Below are positions 21,622 to 31,939 of a DNA stretch of 50,697 bases, one piece after another. The stretch is from positions 1 to 50,697 of the forward strand of contig JAIVFH010000206.1 of the NCBI GenBank assembly GCA_025765595.1, read 5' to 3'. The DNA comes from Obelidium mucronatum (Eukaryota; Chytridiomycota; Chytridiomycetes; Chytridiales; Chytriomycetaceae). Position numbers and translations under genes: made by a program. Each line of letters begins with the position of its first letter. The stretch's first letter is position 1. The notes beneath the pieces are model-generated. The model did no database searches. It had not been told where the DNA came from and saw nothing but the letters and a program-made list of their open reading frames with translations.

Positions 21622-24343
21622 ATGGCAGAATTGACGCCAGCCGAGCGGTACGCGCAGCAGAGCGGGCAGACGAGCACGCACAGCTTCGGCGGGTCGCTGT
21701 GGATCGTGCGGGCGAAGGCGACGCCGCGCGGACTGCGAGTTGCGGCGTTCTCGAGCCTGCGGCCGGGCGTCGAGTACGTCGGCGAGCAGCGCGGCCGCGC
21801 CGAGCGCTTCAAAGTCGACGGCCTCGAGCCGCACAGCGCCGCCGCCCTGACCGCCGTCGTGAAGACACAGGCCGCCGGCGCCGTCGCAGACGTGAAAGTG
21901 ACGCTCGTGCAGCAGCGGTAAGCCGCTGCTGTCTGCCTCTGCCGGACCGAAGCCTAACCTTCTTTCCCTGTCTAGCACCGCCGTGTCGATCGAAGACAAC
22001 ACCGTTGCCGCTCTGAGCGTGATCCTGGCCAACGAGGAGCAGTTCCTGGCAACCACTTTGGGCGAAAAGTCAACGGACGGCGCAAACCAGAACATCTTCA
22101 ACCCGTGCGCGTCGGAAGAGCAGTGGGACGGAACGGTCGAGAACAAAACATACGCAAAGAAGCAGGAGGATCCGTTCGTGCTGGCCGCCCAAGATCCCTC
22201 CTCACCCCACTACAACCCTAATGCGGCTGCCGGTGGTGCAGGAGGGGGTGGTGCTGCTGGTGATAGTAGCAATATCTCCACCAGTAATTCAGGATCCGGG
22301 ATCGGAGCAAATGGTGGCGGCAGTGGTGGTGGAGGTTTTGGTGGTGCAGGTGGTGCCGCTAATAGTTCACTGTCCAATGACGGATCCACAAGGTATGCTG
22401 AACCATCGGGTCCTCCTCCTCCAAAGATCGATGATGGATACAATGATGTGCCCGACGAATACTTTCCAGGTGGTGGCGACCCCACAGCTCCAAAGCCCAT
22501 CCACGATGCCAACGGCAATGTTGTTGGAATGACCACAGGAGGTCCTAGAAAGTGGAACCAATTTGGCTTGAAGAACTTGGATTGTGAGTTTATTACCGTC
22601 TTTTTTCACTGCGGTGAACAACTCTATTTACAGATAACCTGATCGCCATTGGATTTCCCAACTCTGGAATCTCCACAATTCTCAACAACATTGTCGGGTC
22701 CACAAAGTTTCCAGTTTCTGCAAATGGTGTGCGCTCTCGTTGGACTCCAGGGCCTGTTAGTGTCATGACCGCCACACATCGCGAAATCCACAAATTTGTC
22801 ATTCGTCCAGAATACATTGAAGAAGATGTCGCTGAAATTGCAGAGAGATTAAAGATTTGGTACCGAGCCAAAGTCATTGTCATTGCCAACATGGATCATC
22901 ATTTGAAGATTGGAGCAGAACCATACAAGAGATTGCTCAAGATTGTGAAGAGAAACTTTGGCGATAACGCGTATGTAGCATCTCCTTCTCTTTCAGCCAT
23001 CATTTGTTATTACTTCCAAAATTCCATTAACGTTCTTTTGATACCAGGTTAACAAAACAGATTGGAATTCTCTTCAACAAAGTGAAACCAGGAAACAACA
23101 CCATGAGTACTTTCAGAGACGTTATTTTCGACGGAGAACAAAGTCCGTTCTTTGCTGTCGACATAAACTCAGAGTTTTCCAAAAGCAGCACATCCTCTCT
23201 TCGTGTCCGCCTCGCAGGGCTCCCTGGTTTCCTCGAAGGCCTGCAGGAATTGCAGCTCATTGACCCCAACTCCAGAAACAATATGATGGCTTTTGATCCA
23301 ATGGTAGAGCATGTCTCCAATGTTTCTCAGCTTCAGGGAAAACAAACTGCCGAACAGGCGGCTGCAGCGGCAGCGGAAGAAGAGAAGCGTCGCGTAAAGC
23401 CAAACGAAGTGTTGTTAAAGTACTACTGGCCAGTAGACCGTTGCATAAAGTACACTGGTCCAAGTCCAGTCTCTGGGGCGAGTTCATCATCTTCCAGCGA
23501 TGGTGCTGACTTCTGGTTCGGAAACATGAGCGTCATTGAGTGGCCCGAACCAACCGATTACGAACTAAGAGACACGAGAAGTGGGAGTGGTTCCGGTGTT
23601 GACAAATACGAAAAGATTTTCAATGATCAAGTGGAAGCCACAAAGATGAAGGCCGGTGTTGAGTTATTGTAAGTAGTGTGTGTAATTAAATTATTATTTA
23701 TTGTTGCCCAAATTGCCGCTCTTACTTCATTACCTTTTTTTTCCCCCAGCGACGCTCTCAAAGCTCTTGCACTGAAAGGAAAAAAAGAAACAGAAATCCG
23801 CGAACTCTACCAAAGCCACGCAACAACCAACCAAATTGTGACTCGCTTGATTCTCGAAGTCAATCCAAACAGAATCAAGTTGAAACCTGAAATCCGGCAA
23901 CTCTTTTACAACATTCTGTCCCAAGACAGTGGACAAACAAGTTCCAACAATTTGTGGGGCGAAGTGATGGAAACGAGACGGGTCGAGTTTTCAAAGTTGT
24001 TGGGTTGCGTTGGTGAATATTTCCCAGTCAAGATGGTGATTGGAGGAAGATTTCAGTTTTTTAAGAAGGCCAAGGCGGAGGTGAAGCCCCCGCTCCTATT
24101 TTTTTTTTTTTTTTTACATACAAGCAATCAAATTGCTTTACTGACACCCACGAATCTTTGCTTAGAAAAAAGAAGATGATACTGTTGCCAAACAAGGAGG
24201 CATGACTGAACTCGACCTCAAAGGAGACGAGAAAAAGAAGAAGGACAAGACTGTACTTTTGGTCGAAAAGGGAAAAGAAGATCTTGAGGCTGAAGACAAT
24301 CTCACTAAAGATGTGGAGAATGATGAATCTTGGGAAATTCAGG

Positions 24344-24385
<42 letters not shown>

Positions 24386-24633
24386 GTGGCGGCTTGTGCT
24401 GGACTATTTTTTTTGGCTGTCTTACTAATCTTTATTCTTTTAATACTAAATATTACATTTTTTTTCAGGGAGGAAACATTCACTTCAACCAAATTCTTCC
24501 ATGGGAACGAGACATTGCATTTGATCGCAACTCGTGGTCCATCATTCAGATTGAGAAAGTTGTGTCGATTTACGAGTTGTTTGATGATGAATTGAAGGCG
24601 ATGCTGCCAAAGAGCTGGCGCCATTCTAGATAA
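21622..24633 (+). CDS. Degenerate-P-loop GTPase-like / MACPF-like protein
   Basis: Seven exons: 21622-21917, 21976-22583, 22634-22970, 23048-23668, 23750-24080, 24166-24342, 24469-24633; 844 aa, phases close. The N-terminal domain (MAELTPAERYAQQSG) of unknown type is encoded by very GC-rich DNA and followed by a Gly-rich linker. The P-loop-like IAIGFPNSGIST lacks the Walker A lysine; later GILFNKVKPG stands where NKxD would be. A domain containing VGEYFPVKMVIGGRF and, in the last exon, ILPWERD with WSIIQIEKVVSIYELF resembles the G-x-YF...GG and terminal W-I..VV.I signatures of MACPF proteins. A Lys/Glu-rich insert separates them. It has the same order as the gene at 3823, minus its Cys-rich tail. 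Intron 6 carries a T37 run. Nucleotide binding is probably lost; pore formation is unproven. Confidence 0.6.
24348..24384 (+). repeat. T37 homopolymer in intron
   Basis: An uninterrupted run of 37 T within the last intron (24343-24468) of the MACPF-like gene. It is the longest T run in the window and probably length-unstable. Confidence 0.9.
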
Positions 24634-24766
24634 GATTGTTGTGTTGGTTCAATGTCTGAGAATATGCGTCTGAGTAAAAAGAAAAAAAAAACGAAAAAGA
24701 GTTCATTGTATTGGTTCAAGTGTCTGAGAGTGTGATTAAAAAGAAAAAGGGAAAAAGAACGAAAAA

Positions 24767-25902
24767 ATGCTCATTGTGTTGATCCTTCTTGTCGCCGTGT
24801 GTGGTTGGGCACAAACCACGGCGTACTGTGGAGGGTACGGTTTAGCTGAGGCATCGGTTCATGTTGTATCAGAATATGCTTGTATTAGTCGAGGTGACAC
24901 TGTTTCCGCCTGTACTGCAATGAGAGTTGCGGGTGGAAACCACGAGCTGGCTATTGAGGTATTCCTCCTCTTTGCTGTTATTTCCTTTCTCTGAATGGGT
25001 TTATCGACTCTGTTTGGATGTAGAATAACGGAAACCTTGCTGTGTATAACGCAGACTCGATGGTCAAATGGACTTCCCGCAGTAGCGGTCGGGTATCTTC
25101 CGATACAAGGCTACAATACAGCACAAACGGAGTAGTTCAAATGCTCTCTGGGGGCAAAGTGGTTTGGTCATTGCAAAGTGCCGGCTCCGATGGCCTTTTT
25201 TGCGTGAACACTGAAAATGGCCAACTAGCACTATACGACGTAGTAAACGATGAGTTGATCACAATTTGGGAATCGACCACAGAAAAATATGGCGCTGGCT
25301 ATCCCAAATCTCCAGGACAAACAACAACTGTCAAGGTCTATACTACTACGGATGTGGTCCTTGGAACAACACAACCAAGTCCTTCTCTGTTTCTTCCCCC
25401 GCCTCCTTCTCAGTCTCCTTCTCCGCCTACTATCCCAGAATCAGCAACTAAAGCTCCATCAGAGTCGAGCGGGTTGAGTGTTGGCGCCATCGTGGGGATA
25501 TCTGTTGGAGCCACCGCTCTTGTTGCCGGTGCTGCATTCTTGCTGTACCATCGCCGAGTTCAAAACCCAAAATTGCCCCAATATGCTGAACAACTCCAAC
25601 CTCTCAGCTCCTTCGCTCCTGCGGGTGTACCGGCCTCATCGTTGGAACATCGAGTCACTGAGATGCCGGTGGTCCCGATTGCTAGTGGTTCAGAGTGGTA
25701 TAGAGCGAATAGTGATTATTTCGCCCAAGTTGAGGGAGAACTTACTATTCAGCGTGGAGACTTGGTTGAAGTGATTGGAAAGAGGGAAGACGGGTTGTGG
25801 CGTGGCAGAGTTAGAAGAGAAACAGGAGCGGAAGTTGGAAGAGAAACAGGATCAGAGCCGTTTTATTGGGTGAAATCTTCGACACTGGATCGGGTGGCAT
25901 AG
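24767..25902 (+). CDS. Bulb-type lectin, TM, SH3 receptor with signal peptide
   Basis: Two exons, 24767-24958 and 25024-25902; 356 aa. A clear signal peptide (MLIVLILLVAVCGWAQ) precedes YCGGYGLAEAS and the lectin region. The GNA-type motif straddles the phase-0 intron as E|NNGNLAVYN, with later repeats LQYSTNGVVQML, VVWSLQSAGSDGLFCV and LALYD. A Pro/Ser-rich stalk, a TM helix (VGAIVGISVGATALVAGAAF) with YHRR after it, and an SH3 (GELTIQRGDLVEVI, DGLWRGRVRR, FYWVKSSTL) follow. The SH3 has a short insertion repeating RRETGAEVGRETG. Mannose binding is plausible from the family but the Q of the motif is E here. Confidence 0.85.
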
Positions 25903-26020
25903 AAAAAAGTCCTCAATGTCCATTATGCTTTGATTGATTGTGGAGAAACTTCGGAGTAAAAAAAAAAACGCCAACAAAATTAACCACGCAGGTTATTTTC
26001 TTTCTCCTGGTTAAATAGGC

Positions 26021-26094
26021 TAGTACGTTTTTGATTTAAATAAGAAAAAATGAAGATTAGTACGTTTTTGATTTAAATAAGAAAAAATGAAGAT
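26021..26094 (+). repeat. 37-bp perfect tandem duplication over a start codon
   Basis: The 37-nt unit beginning tagtacgtttttg occurs twice in direct succession (26021-26057 and 26058-26094). Each copy contains the sequence aaaaaatgaagat, so the start region of the next gene is duplicated. The upstream ATG at 26050 opens an eight-codon uORF ending in TAA at 26076, just ahead of the real start at 26087. Confidence 0.95.
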
Positions 26095-27045
26095 TGTGTT
26101 GTTTGGGATCCTTCTCATCGCGGCGTGTGGTTGGACACAAACAACGAAGCACTGTGGAGGGTATGGTTTAGCTGAGGCATCGGTCGTGGTTAAAGGACAA
26201 AATGCTTGTATTATTCGAGGTGATACTGTTTCTGCCTGCAGTGCCATGAGACAGAAAGGTGGATCTTACGAGCTGGCTATTGAGGTACTCTTTTTCTCCC
26301 ACTCTCTTTGCTATTATTTCCTTCTTCTGAATGGTTTATCGACTCTTCTTGGATGTAGAATGATGGCAGCCTTGTTGTGTATGACTCCAAATCGAACGTC
26401 ATATGGACTTCTTACAGCAACGTTCATGTATCTTCCGATACAAAGCTGCAATACAACACAAGCGGAGAAGTTCAAATGCTCTCTGGGGGCAAAGTAGTTT
26501 GGTCATTACAAACTGCTGGTTCCGATGGCTTCTTTTGTGTGAACACTTATTTTGGCTACGTAAAATTGTTCGATAAAGAATACAACACAATTTGGGACTC
26601 GTACTCACCACGAACATATGGCTCAGGCTATCCCAAATCTCAACAAGAAACAATCAATATCTCTACTGGCGCAATCGCGGGAATATGTGCTGGAGCTGTC
26701 GCTCTTGTTGGAGGTGCTGTATTCCTACTGTACCGTCGCCGAGCTCAAGAACCGAAAAAGTCCGTTGAACAACTCCAGCCTTTCATTCCAACTATACAAT
26801 CAACATTCATTGGATCCCCCCCTCAATTATCTGAAACCCTTGAGATGGCGGCGTTCCCCTCTGGTCCAAGCGAAACTTTCAAGGCAAGCGTCAGTTATCA
26901 CGCCCAATACGATGGAGAGCTCACAATTGAACAAGGAGACCGTGTTGAGGTGATTGGAAAGAGGGGCGACGGGTGGTGCCGCGGACGGGTTGGAAGTGGA
27001 GAGTTAGGTTGGATCCATATTTCGAAATTGGAGTTGGTGGGATAG
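26087..27045 (+). CDS. Bulb-type lectin, TM, SH3 receptor with signal peptide
   Basis: Two exons, 26087-26284 and 26359-27045; 294 aa. Signal peptide MKIVLFGILLIAACGWTQ, then HCGGYGLAEAS. The lectin motif is split at the intron as E|NDGSLVVYD, followed by LQYNTSGEVQML and VVWSLQTAGSDGFFCV. The stalk is almost absent, because QQETINIS leads straight into the TM helix (TGAIAGICAGAVALVGGAVF) and LYRRRAQ. SH3: GELTIEQGDRVEVIGK, DGWCRGRVGS, GWIHISKLELVG. A tandem paralogue of 24767. A short upstream ORF created by a local duplication may reduce translation. Confidence 0.85.
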
Positions 27046-27170
27046 GCAAATCCATGTTTCGAAATTGGATCTGGTGGGATAGAAACAATTACAACCAAAT
27101 AAGAAGAAAGTAAATGATGGTGAGAGATCGAAATTGGATCTGGTGGGAGAAGAAGAAAGTAAATGATGGC
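27015..27170 (+). repeat. Repeated 3'-end sequence of the preceding gene
   Basis: The segment tttcgaaattggatctggtgg recurs three times: in the last codons of the gene ending at 27045, at about 27057, and at about 27127 (gatcgaaattggatctggtg). The last two are each followed by agaagaaagtaaatgatgg. This local tandem duplication copied the coding end and stop into the 3' UTR. Confidence 0.8.
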
Positions 27171-27184
27171 CATTTTTTCTATTC

Positions 27185-27425
27185 ATTTATATGAACGTGA
27201 ATTGCTTGTCACCAAACATCATTCTCGTGCGAGTCTAGAATTTGAAGATTTCTCAGAATCTCCACTTCTTCTCCCAGAAAGCGGGTTTCAATGTAGCCCG
27301 TGATCATACCCAAGGTGTTAAAAGACAGTATGTTCTCTGATGTGTATATTAACTTAAAACCAAATCACCCATTGACAGAGTTAATGTGAGATGACTTCGC
27401 ACCACCAGAAAAATCGACTGCTAGA
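27185..27425 (-). pseudogene. Relic of an IFI44-like GTPase domain
   Basis: Minus strand. VDFSGGAKSSHINSV aligns with the P-loop block of the 8-14 kb genes (GFSGSGKSSFINSV). About 60 nt further, SFNTLGMITGYIETRFLGEEVEIL aligns with LFDTMGMVTGYTEASYSGDEVELIL (read in pieces), and MMFGDKQFTF with MEFGEKPLTF. Stop codons and a large internal deletion separate the blocks, so it is not functional. No VWA or SAM remnant was recognised nearby. Confidence 0.75.
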
Positions 27426-27615
27426 AAGCAGAATATGGCCTATTTTCAATGAACCAAGATGCAAAGAATGTAAAGCCACGCAATGAGAGCCAATGACACC
27501 TCACTGAATACCAAGAGGAAATATTTTGGTCACGAGTAACTGCAAATTCTCACGAATTATGTGTAAATGTATTCCGCCATTCAATAAGCAGTTTAGCCAT
27601 TATATAAGCGGTTAT

Positions 27616-29580
27616 TTAAACACGTAAGCTCTCCACAATTTCAGAAAATACGGCTTTTTGTTTTGGAAGTAACGCGTAACTCAACGAGCAGTATACTACC
27701 CGGCAGCCTTCGTACCGAGCAAGGGATTCAGTCAAATTAGTTCCGACTGAACTCGAAACAGTGTCATACACAATTGGAACAAAGCGCTTGCCATACTGAG
27801 AACAGATATCTGGAAAGAAAATCGCGCGAAAAAAAAAGATGTAAATGGATGAAAAAAAAGGGAAATTAAGGGACAGTGGAAGTCTTTACCCTTTAAGCGA
27901 TGGACAATTTTCCCCTCTCGATAGATTAGAAACCGATCCACCTTGTGGACTGCGACAAGGACACAATCAAATCGATCCAATTCAATCTCAATTTCTTCAG
28001 GAAGACCAGCGATTCCAACCGTTTCTGTTGAAACCTTGTATCGCAACGAGAGCATTGATGAGATTTTGCGTTCAAGTTGTTCAGCAACGAGGAGCGATGG
28101 CGCGAAATCCGTGTCATGGAGAAACAAGAGAGAAAGCGTTGGCAACGAGAATGTTGGTGCTGGTGGTGGCAGAGAATGGGAAATTGCAAAGGTCCCCTGA
28201 GGCTCAGGGGGGGGGGACAAAGGGGGTGTAAGGGACAAAATTAGTACCTTCTCTCCCAGACAGAAAATCCCTGCCACCGCTCTCTCAAAACTCACCAACA
28301 CAGGAAACAACCAACCTACACCAAACTGCACCGAACTTGCATCTATAGACTGTTAAACACACTGGAAAACCCTGATACGATGAGGACCTCTGGATCGAGC
28401 AGGAGATAAGTACTTGTTAGTTCTATTTTTAGATCACCCGCTTGCTAACGCATTAGCGGGCAGAAACTCGACTTCAAAAGTAGTAATATGAGGCGTCTTG
28501 AGACGCTGGAAGTTGGAAGGGGAGGGGGGGGGGGGGATGTCCGTGGTGCTCTTTCACCTCTCTAATGCACTGAACTGATGGGGCCTTGTCTATCCATCAG
28601 TTTTACATTAATATTATCTAGATTATTATTTTATTAAGCAGGACCCTTGGCCTTGTTGTTGAAAAGTTGGTTTTATTTTGTGTTGAAGTTTGTGTTGAAG
28701 TGTTGGCGAGACATTGTGAGAAAAAGTTAATAAAAAGATCTTATTACGTATCTGGGGATTCTATTGCAAGTTTAAAAGGCGTGTAATGTTGGTTTCTGGT
28801 GTATTTGTGCTTGAAAAGTCCAAAAAAGGACATGTTTTGCGTCAGTGTAACGCGATCTCTCTTGAATTGCCGCTGGAGATTTAATCAATCTCCTTGGAGA
28901 TTGTAGTAATTGGTGAATCACAAAAAACGGCATGCAGAGGAGCATGGCCTCCCAAGCCCGTGTCCCCCCCTGCCTGAGGCTCCAACAAATCTTTTGCAAC
29001 AATCAATTAACATCAGAAAACCAAAAAAAAAAAAACAATAAGCCAATTACCTTCAAGATTTGATTGACCGGGTTTCTTGGCTTTTCGCTTTCTAATGAAA
29101 ACAACGGCAATTGCGGCTCCAAGTAATAGCACAATGGACGAGATTCCCACTCCAAGACCGATTGCCAAGCGATCGTCTTTCGGCGGAGGAGTACCGATTG
29201 CCAAGCGATCGCCGTTCGGCGGAGGAGTACCGATTGTCAAGCGATCATCTTTCGGCGGAGGAGGGAGAGGGCCGATACTTGTTGATGCTGCATTATCAGG
29301 GTCAGGGATAGTTGCCACCATCGTCGATGACAGCGAAGAAACAGTTGAGGTCACAGCAATTCCTAAGAAAGATTCCACGATCGATTTTGGTCGGCAGCCC
29401 TTGGAATCGCAAGTTGAAGTTGCGCCAGTCCCGCATATGAATTCACCATCTATGCAAACAAAATTCTCGTTGCCGCAGTCTTTCTTTGCTTTCACAGCCT
29501 GGAAGGTGCCACAACTCTGGACAACAGGGCGTCAGCTTGGAGAAATAGCCGCTTGGGTTCCTTACATCCGAATAAGACAT
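27616..29580 (-). CDS. Cys-rich ectodomain, TM, TIR/SEFIR-like domain protein (4, minus strand)
   Basis: Proposed four exons (minus): 29580-29566 (MSYSD), 29516-29051, 28270-27890, 27809-27616; 351 aa, phases close and match the 16-19 kb paralogues. The ectodomain reads SCGTFQAVKAKKDCG, FVCIDGEFICGTG, CDSKGC, then three 12-residue stalk repeats (PPPKDDRLTIGT type), a TM helix (IGLGVGISSIVLLLGAAIAVVF) and IRKRKAKK. The tail has LSLLFLHDTDFAPS, GLPEEIEIEL, CVLVAVHKVDRFLIYREGKI and, in the last exon, FVPIVYDTV and GCRVVYCS. The acceptor of exon 3 is chosen by phase and could be another. The intron between TM and tail is about 780 nt against 54-80 nt in paralogues, so the gene may have been interrupted by an insertion; expression is uncertain. 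Confidence 0.55.
28271..29050. other. Unusually long intron or insertion, no gene recognised
   Basis: Lies between the TM exon and the cytoplasmic exon of the minus-strand receptor. It contains several inverted repeats: cccgc...gcggg near 28439-28462, gcgtct-tg-agacgc near 28495, aactgatgg...ccatcagtt near 28573-28602, ggagatt...aatctcc near 28877-28895. A G13 run lies at 28524-28536. No coding frame or known element ends were found. Non-coding mobile DNA is a reasonable guess. Confidence 0.4.
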
Positions 29581-30249
29581 CAATTTGGAGGAATTATTGT
29601 TGAACTTTTCCAGGAACTTTTCGCATCCCAAAACAAGGCCAAAGCACAACCCCGCCACCGGATCGCACCGCCTCGAGCCTCAGTACAGCTAGTAATATGC
29701 CTGATGCGGAGGTGTCTCTGAAGCCTGATTTTTGATTTTCTGCTTCGTTCGTGTTTTAGAGATGACTGGGCCAGAGTACGAACGAGCCCTATTTGACATT
29801 TCAGAGGCTGTCCATAAATATGAACCACGCGTGTGAAAGCTCCTAAGCTCAGTAGCTCTCTTTGCAAGGACGAGATATCGGTGTATACGTTGCAGTTGCA
29901 GGGGAGAAGCCTGGTTGTTTGAGAGCGGCACTCAGTTTGCCTCGAGTTCATCGAAAACAAATCCTGTGTAGAGTATGATTGCCATTGATTGGCCAGATAC
30001 AGCGAAACTTAAACTCATTATTACGTGAGGAAATAAAAGAACTATGTTTAGAGATGTTGTACAAACAGAAAGATGTGGATATGGGCAAGAAACCGAAAAA
30101 CAAACAGAAAAAAACAAACAGAAAAGCTATCATTGTTGGCATGGGAATATTGAGTCCCCAAGGTGTCATTGGTGTTGTTATCGATGAGTTCCAAGAGTGA
30201 TATTTAAATATGTAGTGACACTGCTATAGCATCAGTTCGCGCCTTATTT
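29581..30249. other. Region without a supported gene
   Basis: Holds the putative promoter of the minus-strand receptor and a Lys-rich plus-strand ORF at about 29979-30200 (LLREEIKELCLEMLYKQ, then KNKQKKTNRKAIIVGMG). The ORF lacks recognisable domains and paralogues in the window, so I cannot support it as a gene. Confidence 0.3.
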
Positions 30250-30640
30250 TTGGGTTTACTGGAGGGGTTCCTTCATGTGATCATTTGCTCCACTGACTTC
30301 CGCATCAATCAGAGGCCGTGCCATGCGGTGCCGGTATTGCGCTTTGGCCTTGTTATGCAGACTAGCTAGAAAAAAACAAAGATTGGAGACTAGATCGGCC
30401 TAGGTGTTGAGCTGTCCCACATAACGTCTTATTTGGTATTAAATTGCTGTGAACTTACTGGCCAATGGCCATCAAGTTCGATTGCTGGCATTAATGGGGT
30501 TGCTTCCACGTCCACTAGAAGAAAACATGAATGCGATTGCCTATATGATACTTACGCAAATGGCAGTGGTCTGGAGGTGCTTCTGTAATCGGCGGGACGA
30601 ATGGTGCTTTTGAAGATGGGAACAAAATGGACAATAAATT
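30250..30640 (-). pseudogene. Remnant of a small multi-exon gene, family unknown
   Basis: Minus strand. Well-formed splice signals separate three coding-like pieces: one ending APFVPPITEAPPDHCHL before gtaagt, a middle one reading DVEATPLMPAIELDGHWP before gtaagt, and a last one reading SLHNKAKAQYRHRMARPLID to VSGANDHMKEPLQ and TAA. The first junction closes in phase, the second is off by one, and the 5' part would run into the lectin gene at 30644. It is either a decayed gene or one with a junction I have misjudged. I do not recognise the protein. Confidence 0.35.
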
Positions 30641-30643
30641 TCG

Positions 30644-31764
30644 ATGTTTTATGCGCTTGTGCTGGCCGTCGGCAGCGTTGCCGCCCAGGGCACCTCGAAG
30701 TGCGAAGGCGCTGGCTGGCCCTTGTTTTCCTCCAGCGTTCCTTCTGGTAACATTGAGTGCATCGACAGGGGCACGTCCATCCCAGCTTGCCGCGCATTAG
30801 GACGGACGGGCGCGAAATACGTGCTGACAGTGCAGGTATTTAATTAAGTAGTACTCCGGATGTGCGCTGACGGCTGCGGCAGAACGACGGCAATCTCGTA
30901 GTGTACAACGCGGCGACCAACGCCGCCGCGTGGTCGTCGGGCAGCTTCAGCCTCACTCAGGTCGACAGCGACACGGCGCTGCGCTATCTTCCGAGCGGCG
31001 AAGTTGCGCTGGTGGCCGGCAGTCGCGGACTCGTGTGGTCGCTGCGGACAGCGGGCGGCACAAACGGATGGCTGTGCGTCGACACGGAGAGAGGAAACGT
31101 CGTGCTGTACGAGAACCAAAAACTGGTGTGGGACTCAGAGGGCGGGTACAAGGATGGATCGGGATACCCGCTGAACCCAGCCACCACAACTCAACAACGA
31201 CAAACACAAGCAAACCCCGTCCTTCCAACTGCGAGTCCACTTCAATCGGATCCTTCTCCTCAGAATTCTCCCAAGCCTTCTCTGCCGCCCACTACCCAGA
31301 CTCCAGAACTACCACCACCACCCCCACCAACCTCATCGTTTTCGGCTGGTGCAATTGCAGCTGTCGTCGTTGCTTCTTTTGTGCTCCTAGGCTTCGGTGG
31401 ATTCCTTCTCTATCGGCGCAAAAAATTTACTGAAGTTTCTCGACGCGACATCTTGCAGCCTGTCACTGTTCCTTTTATAACAGTTCCAGCCCCAGCTCCA
31501 AAACACATTGGCCCTCCTCCTAATAATATTGAAATGACTGAAACTCCAACCAGTTACACAACTGGGCGGCCCATTCCCACCGCGTTTTTCATGGCGAAAG
31601 ATAATTACCCCATTACAGGCCAATCCAAACATGACGGAGAACTGACGTTGATTGCTGGAGCTCGAGTAGAAGTTATTGACACACGAGATGAATGGTACCG
31701 GGGAAGAACAGAACCTGGCGCATTTTATTGGGTACACAAATCCAGGTTAGGGCCTGTTGGTTGA
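30644..31764 (+). CDS. Bulb-type lectin, TM, SH3 receptor with signal peptide
   Basis: Two exons, 30644-30835 and 30883-31764; 357 aa. Signal peptide MFYALVLAVGSVAAQG, then CEGAGWPLFSS. The canonical GNA motif QxDxNxVxY is present as Q|NDGNLVVYN with the intron directly after Q; further repeats are LRYLPSGEVALV and WSLRTAGGTNGWLCVD. A Pro-rich stalk, a TM helix (AGAIAAVVVASFVLLGFGGF) with LYRRKK after it, a cytoplasmic linker and an SH3 (GELTLIAGARVEVID, DEWYRGRTEPGAFYWVHKSRL) follow. The first half, to about 31140, is GC-rich and the rest AT-richer. Closest paralogue: 34338, whose second exon is also 882 nt. Confidence 0.85.
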
Positions 31765-31939
31765 ATTTGCTAGCAATAATTGCGTTTCTGTTGAATGAAT
31801 AAATGAATGTTATTTAATATCTCAATAATTAAATGTTGTTTTGTACAAGTATGCCGTGTGACACAAATATTGTCATAGCTGGGATAAATGTAAGCAACCA
31901 CAATCTCTCACAATCCCATTCAAAAAAATAGATAAATTC

